Shown one piece after another: positions 7,094 to 15,189 of a stretch of DNA of 64,000 bases. The notes under the pieces are model-generated. The model had not been told where the DNA came from and ran no database searches. It saw only the letters and a list, made by a program, of their open reading frames with translations. This DNA comes from Alistipes sp. Lineage in GTDB: Bacteria; Bacteroidota; Bacteroidia; Bacteroidales; Rikenellaceae. The stretch's first letter is position 1. The number at the start of each line of letters is the position of its first letter. The position numbers were made by a program, and so were the translations under genes. The stretch is from the NCBI GenBank assembly GCA_031285405.1, contig JAITWH010000015.1, positions 38,826 through 102,825 on the forward strand, in the 5' to 3' direction.

Positions 7094-8154
7094 AGGAGAC
7101 ACTTTTCGGAAAGACCCTCGACGAGCTGAGGGAGGTGGCGGCGACGCTCGGCATGCCGAGGCACGCGGCGGGACAGATGGCGGCGTGGATATATCGCCGC
7201 GGGGTGAGGGAGATCGGCGCGATGACCGATATCTCGGCGGTGCGGCGAGAAGCACTCGCTGAGAGATTCGACGTGGGGCTGTCGGCACCCCTGCGCGAGG
7301 CGGTGTCGGTCGACGGGACTAAGAAATATCTGTTTTCCACTGCCGAGGGGGGGCGTGTCGAGTCGGCTATGATTCCCGATCGCGGACGAAGTTCTGTTGA
7401 GGGTGAGGGCTCGGGTGAGGGCTCCGGCGAGCGGGCGACGCTGTGTGTCTCGTCGCAGGCGGGGTGTCGCATGGGGTGCGCGTTTTGTGCAACGGGTCGG
7501 CAGGGGCTGGCTCACAATCTTACCGCCGGCGACATATTAAATCAGTTTGCCTCGTTACCTGAGCGGGAGGCGCTAACCAACATTGTGTATATGGGGATGG
7601 GCGAGCCGCTGGACAATCCCGACGCCGTGATGCGGTCGCTGGAGATTCTGACCGCCGAGTGGGGGTATGGTTGGAGTCCGACGCGCGTGACTCTCTCGAC
7701 CGCGGGGGTGATTCCCGCGATGGAGCGTTTTTTGAGTGATAGTCGTGTGCATCTGGCCGTCAGTCTGCACAACCCTTTTGCCGACGAGCGGGCCGCCATC
7801 ATGCCGATCGAGCGGGCGTACCCAATCGAGCGGGTGGTCGAGGCGATCAGGCGGCACGACTTTTCGGGGCAGCGGCGAGTGAGCTTCGAGTATATTGTGA
7901 TGAGCGGCATCAACGACTCGTCGCGACACATCGCGGGGCTCACCAAGTTGCTCAACGGGCTGTCGTGTCGCGTCAATCTGATTCGGTTTCACAAAATTCC
8001 CGACTCGCCCTACTTCAGCCCGCCGATGGAGAAGATGGAGTGGTTTCGCGACGCGCTCTCTCGCAAGGGGGTTCGCACGACTATTCGTGCGTCTCGGGGG
8101 GAGGATATTGCTGCGGCCTGTGGGCTGCTTTCGACTTCACAAATTGAAAATTGA
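7090..8154 (+). CDS. rlmN: Dual-specificity RNA methyltransferase RlmN
   Basis: A radical SAM enzyme of 354 aa that makes 2-methyladenosine at 23S rRNA A2503 and at A37 of some tRNAs. The cluster motif CRMGCAFC gives Cys126, Cys130 and Cys133. GMGEPLDN and the late ING/RFHKIPDSPY segments are typical. A Gly/Ser/Glu insertion (about residues 98-116, DRGRSSVEGEGSGEGSGERA) precedes the cluster and is not a family feature. The C-terminal residues QIEN and the stop are encoded by the start of a TTGAAAA heptamer array. Confidence 0.95.
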   Translation: MKETLFGKTLDELREVAATLGMPRHAAGQMAAWIYRRGVREIGAMTDISAVRREALAERFDVGLSAPLREAVSVDGTKKYLFSTAEGGRVESAMIPDRGRSSVEGEGSGEGSGERATLCVSSQAGCRMGCAFCATGRQGLAHNLTAGDILNQFASLPEREALTNIVYMGMGEPLDNPDAVMRSLEILTAEWGYGWSPTRVTLSTAGVIPAMERFLSDSRVHLAVSLHNPFADERAAIMPIERAYPIERVVEAIRRHDFSGQRRVSFEYIVMSGINDSSRHIAGLTKLLNGLSCRVNLIRFHKIPDSPYFSPPMEKMEWFRDALSRKGVRTTIRASRGEDIAAACGLLSTSQIEN

Positions 8155-8226
8155 AAGTTGAAAATTGAAAATGTGGGGGCTTTTTCCTTCACAAATTCAT
8201 GATTCATGACTCATGATTCATGATTC
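8141..8226. repeat. Two 7-bp-periodic arrays (TTGAAAR, then ATTCATG)
   Basis: Bases 8141-8172 repeat TTGAAAA/TTGAAAG and begin inside the rlmN 3' end. Bases 8195-8226 repeat ATTCATG four times with one change. Both lie in the rlmN to isomerase gap. Confidence 0.7.
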
Positions 8227-8231
8227 TGAAC

Positions 8232-8239
8232 TATCTTTG
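8232..8239 (+). promoter_or_regulatory. -7 box (TATCTTTG), near-leaderless
   Basis: A perfect box whose last base is 5 nt before the ATG at 8245. Confidence 0.55.
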
Positions 8240-8244
8240 TAACC

Positions 8245-9138
8245 ATGAAAAGAACAATCCTACTAATCATCGCCGCCGTGACTGTTGCGGCAGCCGCCGC
8301 GCAAGATCGCGGAAACCTCCACGAAACGCCCCGCATCAAGATCGGGCTCAACTACTACTCGTTCAACACCCCCCTCACGCAGGGCGACGAGACAATCGAG
8401 GGTGTGATCGACTACGCCGCCGACCTCGGGTTCGAGGGGGTCGACATCACCGGCTACTATTTTCCGGGATATCCCGCCGTGCCCTCCGACCAATACATCC
8501 TGCAGGTGAAGAGCCACGCGTTTCATCAGGGGATGACTATCTGCGGAACGGGTGTGAGGAACGACTTCACGCTGGCCGACCCCGTGGCTCGTGCCGCGCA
8601 GGTTCAGTTGGTTAAGGATTGGGTGGTGGTGGCGTCGAAGTTGGGCGCTTCGACGATTCGTGTCTTCGCCGGTCCCGGGACGCCCGAGGGTTACACTTGG
8701 GAGCAGACGGCGGTGTGGCTCGCCGCGGCGGTCGACGAGTGCGCCGAGTTTGCCAAGCCCTACGGGGTGGTGATCGCGCTGCAGAACCACGACGACTTTC
8801 TGAAGACGGGCGACGATGTGGAGAAGATTTTCAAACTCATACGCTCCGACAACGCGGGGCTGATGCTCGACGTGGGGTGCTATCACACCGATCCCTATCG
8901 CGAGATCGAGCAGACGATTAAGCATGCCGTCACGTGGCAGATCAAGGAGAATGTGTTCATCAACGACGTCGAGACGCCGACCGACATTCCGCGCATCATG
9001 GAGATCATTGCGCGCAACGGCTACCGCGGGTTTGTGCCCATCGAGATACTGCGCGCCGGAGGGGAGCGTGAACGCACCGCCGCGATGTTCGAAAAGGTAC
9101 GCGCGGCGAGAGAGACTGAAATGGCGAAATTAAAATAA
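8245..9138 (+). CDS. Secreted sugar phosphate isomerase/epimerase-like TIM-barrel protein
   Basis: This 297-aa protein has a signal peptide (MKRTILLIIAAVTVAAAAAQ) and a xylose-isomerase-like AP endonuclease 2 TIM barrel. Supporting segments are DYAADLGFEGVDITGYYFPGYP, ASTIRVFAGPG, VIALQNHDDF, GLMLDVGCYH and GFVPIEIL. The His, Asp and Glu residues on these strands are the usual divalent-metal ligands. Export points to a periplasmic role on a sugar or cyclitol, but the substrate cannot be told. lspA begins 3 nt after the stop, so the two are probably co-transcribed. Confidence 0.85.
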   Translation: MKRTILLIIAAVTVAAAAAQDRGNLHETPRIKIGLNYYSFNTPLTQGDETIEGVIDYAADLGFEGVDITGYYFPGYPAVPSDQYILQVKSHAFHQGMTICGTGVRNDFTLADPVARAAQVQLVKDWVVVASKLGASTIRVFAGPGTPEGYTWEQTAVWLAAAVDECAEFAKPYGVVIALQNHDDFLKTGDDVEKIFKLIRSDNAGLMLDVGCYHTDPYREIEQTIKHAVTWQIKENVFINDVETPTDIPRIMEIIARNGYRGFVPIEILRAGGERERTAAMFEKVRAARETEMAKLK

Positions 9139-9141
9139 TTT

Positions 9142-9756
9142 ATGAGATTGAAACGCAAACACATAGCGCTGCTGATCGTCGCGCTGTTGGTGGTTGATCA
9201 GGTGGTGAAGGTGTTCATCAAGACCCACATGACGCTGGGCGAGAGCATCCACGTATTCGGCAGCTGGTTCCAGATATATTTTATCGAAAACGAGGGGGCG
9301 GCGTTCGGAATGTCGCTCGGCGGGGAGTATGGCAAGCTGACCCTCAGTCTGTTCCGCATCGTGGCGGTGGGGGCGATCGGGTGGTTCATCGACCATCTGT
9401 GGAGGCGGCAGGCGCCCGTGGGGGTGATTGTCGGCATGGCGCTCATCATGGCGGGGGCCATGGGCAACATCATCGACAGCGCGGTGTATGGCCTCGTCTT
9501 CTCGGAGAGCACATTTTCGTCGGTGGCCACGGCGTTTCCCGAGGGAGGCGGCTACGCGGGATTCCTGCATGGCAAGGTGGTCGACATGCTCCACTTTCCG
9601 CTATTCACCATCGAGGAGATGCCCTCGTGGTTGGGATGGCTGAGCGGTGCGGATGGCGACTTTACCTTCTTTGCTCCGGTGTTTAACATTGCCGATAGTT
9701 ATATCTCTATTGCGGTTATCTATTTTATACTGTTCCAATGGAAGTACTTTAAATAG
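9142..9756 (+). CDS. lspA: Lipoprotein signal peptidase (signal peptidase II)
   Basis: A 204-aa inner-membrane aspartyl protease that removes signal peptides from prolipoproteins after Lgt modification. The motifs are present in order: VVDQVVKVFI near residue 19, NEGAAFGM, MGNIIDS (catalytic Asp) and FNIADSYIS (catalytic Asp). Four membrane segments are seen. The loop before the last helix is longer than in Proteobacteria, as is common in Bacteroidota. Its partner lgt is at 55520. Confidence 0.95.
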   Translation: MRLKRKHIALLIVALLVVDQVVKVFIKTHMTLGESIHVFGSWFQIYFIENEGAAFGMSLGGEYGKLTLSLFRIVAVGAIGWFIDHLWRRQAPVGVIVGMALIMAGAMGNIIDSAVYGLVFSESTFSSVATAFPEGGGYAGFLHGKVVDMLHFPLFTIEEMPSWLGWLSGADGDFTFFAPVFNIADSYISIAVIYFILFQWKYFK

Positions 9757-9773
9757 CCGGAACGCCGGCAGCG
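9756..9773. repeat. GCCGGAACGCCGGC palindromic repeat after lspA
   Basis: A copy of the family GTCGGAACGCCGAC: hairpin arms around AACG. It starts at the lspA stop and is followed by GCTACGCA. Confidence 0.6.
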
Positions 9774-9803
9774 AGTTGTGCTACGCAAAATAAATTTTTA
9801 GTT

Positions 9804-10541
9804 ATGAGAAAAATTCTGGTTATTATGGCTGCATTGTTTTGCACGCAGGTGGGCGCGCAGGCGCAGACCCACGCCTCGGATGTGGTGGCGGCCGCCGACG
9901 GGGGCGAGCTGCGGATCGTCTTTTTGGGGCACGGAAGTGTCGCGTTTGAGTACGACGGGCGGCATGTTTATGTCGACCCCGTGGCCGAGTATGCCGACTT
10001 CGGGCGGATGCCCAAGGCCGATCTGATACTCGTCACCCATGAGCATGGCGACCACTTGGACGCGGGAGCGATCGAGGCGCTGTGGCAGGAGGAGTTGGTC
10101 GGTTTCGGGAGTGCGACTGCGGTCGAGGCGTTCGGCGCGGGCGAGGTGCTGCGGCATGGCGAGAGGCGCGAGTTGGGCTACGTCACCGTCGAGGCGGTGC
10201 CGGCGTACAACGTCTCGCCCGAGAGGCAGAATTTCCATCCGAAGGCGCGCCTGCATAATGGATACATTTTGACCTTTGGCGGCACGCGAGTGTACGTTGC
10301 CGGCGACAGCGAGGATACCCCCGAGATGTTGGCGTTGCGCGATGTCGACATCGCTTTTCTGCCTGTCAACCTGCCCTACACCATGACCGAGGAGCAGGCA
10401 GCGCGGGCGGTGCGGGCGATGAGGCCCACGATTTTTTACCCATACCACTACGGCGGCACCGACCACACGACCGACCTTGCGAAGCTCGCGAAGTTGATCG
10501 AGGGGTCGGGCGCGGAGATGCGGATCAGGCCGCTGGAGTAG
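9804..10541 (+). CDS. Secreted metallo-beta-lactamase-fold hydrolase (UlaG-like)
   Basis: A 245-aa protein with a signal peptide ending near GAQAQ. The zinc-binding motif THEHGDHLD (HxHxDH) is followed by later metal ligands in VPAYN, AGDSEDTPE and YHYGGTDH. Short length and the order of motifs fit the UlaG-like branch, whose members hydrolyse lactone or phosphoester bonds. The signal peptide suggests a periplasmic form. It is preceded by repeats rather than a clear promoter. The substrate is unknown. Confidence 0.85.
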   Translation: MRKILVIMAALFCTQVGAQAQTHASDVVAAADGGELRIVFLGHGSVAFEYDGRHVYVDPVAEYADFGRMPKADLILVTHEHGDHLDAGAIEALWQEELVGFGSATAVEAFGAGEVLRHGERRELGYVTVEAVPAYNVSPERQNFHPKARLHNGYILTFGGTRVYVAGDSEDTPEMLALRDVDIAFLPVNLPYTMTEEQAARAVRAMRPTIFYPYHYGGTDHTTDLAKLAKLIEGSGAEMRIRPLE

Positions 10542-10572
10542 TCGTCGTGTCAGCTATTTAGCGGGGCGAGCT

Positions 10573-10998
10573 TTAGTGACGCGGGCGGCGGCGCCTTTCG
10601 GGGTGGCTGTCACGTGTGATTCCGAGTGCGCTCAGTAGCGGCCGGATCACCGCGAAGAGAGGTTGGGCTGTCGCGAAAATCGTTTGCGCCGTCGAGATGA
10701 GCGTTTGTGCTGTCGAGATGCCCGCGCCGAGGCCGTCGATCACCCTGCCGGCGAACGAGTCGGCGGGGGCGAGCGCCGAGAGCAGGTGTCGCGGATGTAA
10801 CACCCGGGCGGCGTTATCTTCCAGGCGGCGTGCGGCGTACCACTCGCGGAGGCGCAGTTCGCGGCGTGCGTCGCGCAGCTCGGCCAGCGTGCGGATCTCG
10901 CTCGGGTGGCGGGGAGCTCTGCCCGCGGCGCGTCTGCTTGCGATGCGGCTGTTTGAGACGGGGCCTCCGGTTGCGTCGTGCCTATTTTCGTGCGTCAT
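10573..10998 (-). CDS. Hypothetical protein with STAQT heptad repeats
   Basis: A 141-aa basic protein I do not recognise. It has an Arg-rich first half (AELRDARRELRLREWYAARRLEDNAA) and a hydrophobic or amphipathic tract with three 7-residue repeats (ISTAQTL, ISTAQTI, FATAQPL), ending in a basic tail. Its start overlaps the end of the holin-like gene by 17 nt, making it third in an operon with two envelope-stress type membrane proteins. A peripheral or membrane-inserting role is inferred from this context only. Confidence 0.6.
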   Translation of the reverse strand: MTHENRHDATGGPVSNSRIASRRAAGRAPRHPSEIRTLAELRDARRELRLREWYAARRLEDNAARVLHPRHLLSALAPADSFAGRVIDGLGAGISTAQTLISTAQTIFATAQPLFAVIRPLLSALGITRDSHPERRRRPRH

Positions 10999-11362
10999 GG
11001 CGGTAGGTGTTGTCGATGAAAAATAGCTCCACGAAGTATCTCACCGTGCGGCCGGCGAACATCCGGCGGCCCAACAGGTGTACCACCACGCCCGCCACGA
11101 GCAGCACGCCCCCCGAAATCAGGAAGCCCAGCGACAGGTGGCCCGTCAGTTCACCGAGCCACAGCGCCAGCGCGAACATCATGAACATCAGCGCGCCGAG
11201 GAGAAGGGTGAGCGCGAGGATGCAGCCCAACGCGCGCGAGGCGGCGCACGAGAGGCGATCGACCGCCTCTAAACGAAGCGAGTCCCAGCGAAGGCGCACG
11301 TAGTCGAGGGCGTCGTCGCGCAGGTCGAGGAGCTCGTCCCGCAGTTCGTCCATGCCGCTCAT
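10982..11362 (-). CDS. Phage-holin-family (DUF1469-like) membrane protein
   Basis: A 126-aa protein with an N-terminal amphipathic helix (DELRDELLDLRDDALDYVRLRWDSLRLEAVDRL) and two membrane segments (about residues 40-70 and 78-98), then a short basic tail. This matches the holin-X/DUF1469 family of small membrane proteins that often sit beside YtxH proteins; they are not phage genes here. It overlaps the upstream YtxH gene as ATGA, so the two are coupled. Confidence 0.8.
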   Translation of the reverse strand: MSGMDELRDELLDLRDDALDYVRLRWDSLRLEAVDRLSCAASRALGCILALTLLLGALMFMMFALALWLGELTGHLSLGFLISGGVLLVAGVVVHLLGRRMFAGRTVRYFVELFFIDNTYRHDARK

Positions 11363-11799
11363 TTTTGTGTGGTCTTGGCGGCGGCGCGGGTGGCGTGTTC
11401 GGCGCGGTCAGCGTTGCGGGAGGCTCGGCTCTTGCCTCGGGCGGAGGTTTTGCCGAGGGAGGTTTTTTCGCCCACGGCCTCTTCGGCGCGATCGAGTGCT
11501 TCGTCGACACGATCGTGCGCATGATCGACGCGCTCGCGGGCAGCCACCATGGCCTCTTCCACGGTGCGGCGGGCGCGGCGACGGAGGCGGTCGACCTCGT
11601 CGTCGACACGGTCTCGGGCGGCGTTGGCCTTGTCTCGGGCCATCTCTTTCAGCATGTCGAGCTCGTCGTCGACGTAGTCGCGGATCATTTCGCGCGTCTC
11701 GACGCCCGAACGCGGGGCGAAGAGCAACGCCAGGGCACCGCCGATCAGGGCGCCGCCGATGAATGCCCCTAACACGGAGCCGGTGTGGTGATGTCTCAT
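11359..11799 (-). CDS. YtxH-domain protein
   Basis: A 146-aa protein with a glycine-rich membrane segment (GSVLGAFIGGALIGGALALLFAPRSG, about residues 7-32) immediately followed by TREMIRDYVDDELDML. This is the YtxH signature, and a long charged Ala/Arg/Asp coiled coil follows. It is first in the ytxH/holin-like/unknown operon. Family members are linked to envelope or general stress; here that is inference. The sequence CCTAAGAAGTTGTTCAAATTT upstream resembles the arm of the 1300-1468 palindrome. Confidence 0.85.
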   Translation of the reverse strand: MRHHHTGSVLGAFIGGALIGGALALLFAPRSGVETREMIRDYVDDELDMLKEMARDKANAARDRVDDEVDRLRRRARRTVEEAMVAARERVDHAHDRVDEALDRAEEAVGEKTSLGKTSARGKSRASRNADRAEHATRAAAKTTQK

Positions 11800-11832
11800 A
11801 ATGGGGAGGTTTTTGATGTTATGGTTTTTAGA

Positions 11833-11853
11833 AATTTGAACAACTTCTTAGGG
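11833..11853. repeat. Single copy of the TAAGAAGTTGTTyAAA motif
   Basis: GAAATTTGAACAACTTCTTAG resembles one arm of the palindromic element at 1300-1468 and the sequence at 47868-47886. Confidence 0.45.
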
Positions 11854-11908
11854 TCGCAAAATGTGTTCCAAAAATGGGAGGATGTTGTTTTTTTCGTAAT
11901 TTGGTTTT

Positions 11909-12478
11909 ATGATTTGGGGTAAAGATATTGTCGTCTGCTTTTCCGGGCACAGATACTATGCTGCTGCGGCGGCGGACGAGGGGCGTTTGGCTGCTGCCGT
12001 CGAACAGGCGGTGGGCGACGGTTATCGCGTGTTTGTCTCCGGCATGGCGCCCGGGTTCGACCTTGCGGCGGCCGAGGCGGTGGTGCGGTGCAGGTCTGAA
12101 CGTGTGCGCGGTGCCGATTTTTCGGGCGGTGCCTCGGGCGGCGGGCACTCTTCGGATATTCGCCTCGTTGCCGCGGTGCCCTTCGCGCGTCAGGCTGCCG
12201 GCTACTCCGATGTCGACCGTGCGCGCTACGAGGCGTTGCTGGCCGCCGCCGACGAGGTGTGCGTGCTGGCCGAGGGGTATTCGCATGGCTGCTACTTTCG
12301 GCGCGACGAGTGGATGGTCGAACGGGCCTCGCGACTCATTTGTTGGTACGACGGCGGGGCTGGCGGCTCGCGTGCTTCTGGTGCTTCGGGCAGCGGCACG
12401 CGCTACACGGTGCGGCGGGCGTTGGCGGCGGGGCTCGATATCGTCAATGTTTTCCGCGACCCCGACACACTGTTCTGA
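11909..12478 (+). CDS. SLOG-family (DUF1273/YpsA-like) protein
   Basis: A 189-aa Rossmann-like protein with the pattern VCFSGHRYY, SGMAPGFDLAAAEAV, YSDVDRARYEALLAAADEVCVL and DEWMVERASRLICWYDG...GTRYTVRRA. These are characteristic of DUF1273 in the SLOG superfamily, which binds nucleotide-derived ligands. Low-complexity inserts rich in Gly/Ser occur at about 72-82 and 151-168. The function is unknown; related SLOG proteins act as nucleotide sensors. No partner effector is adjacent. Confidence 0.8.
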   Translation: MIWGKDIVVCFSGHRYYAAAAADEGRLAAAVEQAVGDGYRVFVSGMAPGFDLAAAEAVVRCRSERVRGADFSGGASGGGHSSDIRLVAAVPFARQAAGYSDVDRARYEALLAAADEVCVLAEGYSHGCYFRRDEWMVERASRLICWYDGGAGGSRASGASGSGTRYTVRRALAAGLDIVNVFRDPDTLF

Positions 12479-12489
12479 CTCCCAATGTT

Positions 12490-12990
12490 TTATAGCCTCC
12501 ACAGATATCGCCGCAGCAGCGCGCGCATGATGATTTTGTGGAACGGCTTGACGGGCAGAAAGTAGACGCGGCCCCACACGTTGTTGAAGTGGACGACGGT
12601 CGTGAGCGCGATCGTGTCCGCCGACGGGTCGCGGAGGATCGAGGCGCGGAAGTTCAAATGGGTGTCGCCGACCCCCGACACCACCTCCGTGTCGGTCTCG
12701 GAGATGCGCGGGAAAGAGGTGTCGGAGCTGTCCGCCTTCAGGCCGAAAATCCCGACTATCGCGTTGCGCAACTTGAAGAGCGCGGTCGCCCATGCCGGCA
12801 GGCGCATCAGCTCTCGGGCGATCTCGGTGGCGGGTTTGTCTGTCCGTGCCGCGATTTGGTAGGTGTCGCGGAAATGCACCTCGCCGAAGCCTTCGAGGAC
12901 GGTCGAGCCCTTGGGAATGTCGGCGAGTTTCGTTACTCTTTTTGTCACCCTCTTCGTAGCCGTTTTCACGTTTTTCGTCACGTTTCTCAT
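12490..12990 (-). CDS. DUF2867 domain protein
   Basis: A 166-aa protein matching DUF2867: FRDTYQIA, LFKLRNAIVGIFGLK, DTHLNFRASI and VVHFNNVWGRVYFLPVKPFHKIIMRALLRRY. The domain usually forms the C-terminal half of NAD(P)-binding epimerase-like proteins or stands alone, as here. The Lys/Thr-rich N-terminus (RNVTKNVKTATKRVTKRVTKLAD) is unusual. Its start overlaps the recN stop by 4 nt, so it is translated after recN. The function is not known. Confidence 0.75.
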   Translation of the reverse strand: MRNVTKNVKTATKRVTKRVTKLADIPKGSTVLEGFGEVHFRDTYQIAARTDKPATEIARELMRLPAWATALFKLRNAIVGIFGLKADSSDTSFPRISETDTEVVSGVGDTHLNFRASILRDPSADTIALTTVVHFNNVWGRVYFLPVKPFHKIIMRALLRRYLWRL

Positions 12991-14642
12991 AACGGTAAAA
13001 TTTCTCCTAACAGCACCCGCGCCTGTCGAAGGGCTGCATCGGTGACGGCGCTGCCGGAGAGCATGCTCGCGATCTCGGTCACGCGCTCGGCGGCTGCGAG
13101 GGGGCGGATGCGCGTCGAGCCATCCTGTTTGTAGACCAGAAAATGGGTGGCGGGCTTGGCGGCGATCTGCGGCAGGTGGGTGATGTTGAGCACCTGGCAG
13201 TGGCTGCCCAGCTCGGCGATGATGTCGCCCATCGCATCGGCCACGCGGCCCGAGACCCCGGCGTCGATCTCGTCGAAAACCACCGTGGGGCGGCTCGCCG
13301 AACGTGCCGAAAGGGTCTTCAGAGCCAACATCACGCGCGAGATTTCGCCACCCGACGCGATCTTCTCGACCGGCCGCGGCGACATCGAACCGTTGGCCGT
13401 GAAGAGGAACCGCACCTCGTCGGCGCCGTTTGCGCGCGGCTCGGGGGTCGGCGTGATCTCGACGACGAACCGCGCCTCGGGAATTCCCAGCCGCCGGAGC
13501 ATCCCCTCGACGCTGCTCTCGACCTCGGTGGCGGCGGTGTGGCGGCCGGCGGATATCTGTGCGGCGAGGTTTTTCACTGTTTTTTCGGCGGCTTGCAGGG
13601 CCGCTTCGAGGGCTGCCAACTGCTCGTCGGAGTGCTCGATCGCGCCCAATCGCTCCTCGAACCCCGCCTGCAACTCCAAAAGCTCCTCGACCGTCGACAC
13701 GCGGTGCTTCTGCTGAAGGGCATAGATCGCGTCCAAACGCGCCACCACCGCTGCCAGACGCTCGGGGTTGCCCTCGACCCGCTCCAACTCGGCGGCGATT
13801 TCGCGCTCCAAGTCCTGCATGTCTAAGTGGGCCGAGGCCAGACGCTCCGAAAATCCGGCAGCTCCGGAGTGGATCGCACCCATGCGGTCGACCGCGCCGC
13901 GCAGAGCCCTCAGGCGTGCCACGATGCCCGTCTCGTCGGCTCCCAACTCGCTGACGGCCAGCCCGAACGCCTCGCGCAGTTCGTCACTGTGCGACAGTTC
14001 GCGCTGCTCGGCTTCGAGGTCTGTCTGCTCGCCCGCCGAGAGGCGCAACGCCGCGAGTTCGTCTGCCTGATGTCGCAGCCACTCCTCGTCGCGCCGCGCA
14101 TCCTCCGCTGCCGCTCGCGCCGCCGACAACTGTCGCCCGAGCCCTCGCCACTCGCCGAACGCCTCGGCGTAGCTTTTGACGACCGCACCGTGACCCGCCA
14201 CCCCGTCGAGTATCGAAACTCGGAAACCGTCGTCGCGCAGCAGCAGGTTCTCGTGCTGCGAGTGTATGTCTATCAATCTGTCACCCAGCGCCTTCAGCGT
14301 CGTCAGACTCACCGGCAGGTCGTTGACGTAGGCGCGACTCTTGCCCGAGGCGGAGATCACGCGCCGCACCGTGCCCGTCGCCTCGAAGTCGAGGTCGTTC
14401 TCCGCGAAGAACTCCTCCAGCCCGAGGCCGTCGAACGCGAAAACACCCTCCACCACGCAGGCACGCGACGGATCCCTCTGAACCCCCGCCTCGCCGCGAG
14501 TGCCCAGCAGCAGCCCCAACGCCCCCAACAGGATCGACTTGCCCGCGCCCGTCTCGCCCGTGACGATGTTGAGCCCCGCCCCGAGCGTCATGTCGAGGCG
14601 CTCTATGAGCGCGTAATTTTCAACCGACAGCGACTTTAGCAT
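12987..14642 (-). CDS. recN: DNA repair ATPase RecN
   Basis: An SMC-like ATPase of 551 aa acting in double-strand break repair. The ATG at 14642 (MLKSLSVENYALIERL) is the true start; the ORF track extends 40 codons too far. Walker A is GETGAGKS, the central part is a long coiled coil (Leu/Glu/Ala-rich), the signature is KIASGGEISRVMLALK and Walker B is PTVVFDEIDAGVSG. It overlaps ispF upstream by a few bases and DUF2867 downstream, so it lies in an ispF-recN-DUF2867 operon. Confidence 0.95.
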   Translation of the reverse strand: MLKSLSVENYALIERLDMTLGAGLNIVTGETGAGKSILLGALGLLLGTRGEAGVQRDPSRACVVEGVFAFDGLGLEEFFAENDLDFEATGTVRRVISASGKSRAYVNDLPVSLTTLKALGDRLIDIHSQHENLLLRDDGFRVSILDGVAGHGAVVKSYAEAFGEWRGLGRQLSAARAAAEDARRDEEWLRHQADELAALRLSAGEQTDLEAEQRELSHSDELREAFGLAVSELGADETGIVARLRALRGAVDRMGAIHSGAAGFSERLASAHLDMQDLEREIAAELERVEGNPERLAAVVARLDAIYALQQKHRVSTVEELLELQAGFEERLGAIEHSDEQLAALEAALQAAEKTVKNLAAQISAGRHTAATEVESSVEGMLRRLGIPEARFVVEITPTPEPRANGADEVRFLFTANGSMSPRPVEKIASGGEISRVMLALKTLSARSASRPTVVFDEIDAGVSGRVADAMGDIIAELGSHCQVLNITHLPQIAAKPATHFLVYKQDGSTRIRPLAAAERVTEIASMLSGSAVTDAALRQARVLLGEILPL

Positions 14643-15139
14643 GATTGCGAAGTGATTAAAACGACAGCCTCGGCGGCGACCCCCTCCTCGCGACCGACGA
14701 ACCCGAGGCGTTCGGTGGTGGTAGCCTTGACCGACACCTGCCCGACGTCGACGCCGAGGCATGAGGCCAACTCGCGGCGCATAGCATCTATATAAGGACG
14801 GATGCGCGGCGCCTGCAACATCACCGTGCAGTCGACGTTGCCGACCCGCCAGCCCGTGTCACTCAGCAGCCCGACGGTGCGTCGCAGCAGTTCGCGCGAG
14901 TCGATGCCGCGAAACTCGCCCGAGGAGTCGGGAAAGTGCAGCCCGATGTCGCCCAACGCCGCCGCACCCAACAGCGCGTCGCACAGCGCGTGGATCAGCG
15001 CGTCGCCGTCGGAGTGAGCCACGAGGCCCTTCGTGTGAGGCACCGTCACCCCGCCGAGGCGCAGGGCCAACTTTTCGCCACCCGTGCCGACTTCGGCCAA
15101 GCGATGCACATCGTATCCGTGTCCGATTCTGAAATTCAT
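14636..15139 (-). CDS. ispF: 2-C-methyl-D-erythritol 2,4-cyclodiphosphate synthase
   Basis: A 167-aa MEP-pathway enzyme that cyclises CDP-ME 2-phosphate on the way to isoprenoids. The metal ligands Asp10 and His12 are in GHGYDVHRL, AHSDGDALIHALCDALLGA carries the third His, and TTTERLGFVGREEGVAAEAV is the nucleotide-binding end. The ATG at 15139 matches the family start; the track start (15187) is too early. A TATTTTTG box is at 15145-15152. Confidence 0.95.
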   Translation of the reverse strand: MNFRIGHGYDVHRLAEVGTGGEKLALRLGGVTVPHTKGLVAHSDGDALIHALCDALLGAAALGDIGLHFPDSSGEFRGIDSRELLRRTVGLLSDTGWRVGNVDCTVMLQAPRIRPYIDAMRRELASCLGVDVGQVSVKATTTERLGFVGREEGVAAEAVVLITSQSC

Positions 15140-15144
15140 ACACG

Positions 15145-15152
15145 CAAAAATA
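15145..15152 (-). promoter_or_regulatory. -7 box (TATTTTTG) for ispF-recN
   Basis: A minus-strand match 6 nt before the ispF ATG; the leader would be very short. Confidence 0.45.
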
Positions 15153-15165
15153 GGTAAAAATTTCA

Positions 15166-15173
15166 TATCTTTG
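15166..15173 (+). promoter_or_regulatory. -7 box (TATCTTTG) for the nitroreductase
   Basis: A perfect match 17 nt before the ATG at 15190. It is divergent from the ispF box 13 nt away. Confidence 0.6.
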
Positions 15174-15189
15174 TAAAAACAACACATCT

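Noticed and set aside
11151-11609. Overlapping ORFs across the YtxH/holin region
   Set aside because: Alternative frames of the small operon; the chosen frames have domain features and 4-nt to 17-nt overlaps.
14643-14762. N-terminal extension of recN in the ORF track
   Set aside because: The extra 40 residues are Arg-rich and lie inside ispF; RecN starts at MLKSLSVENYAL.
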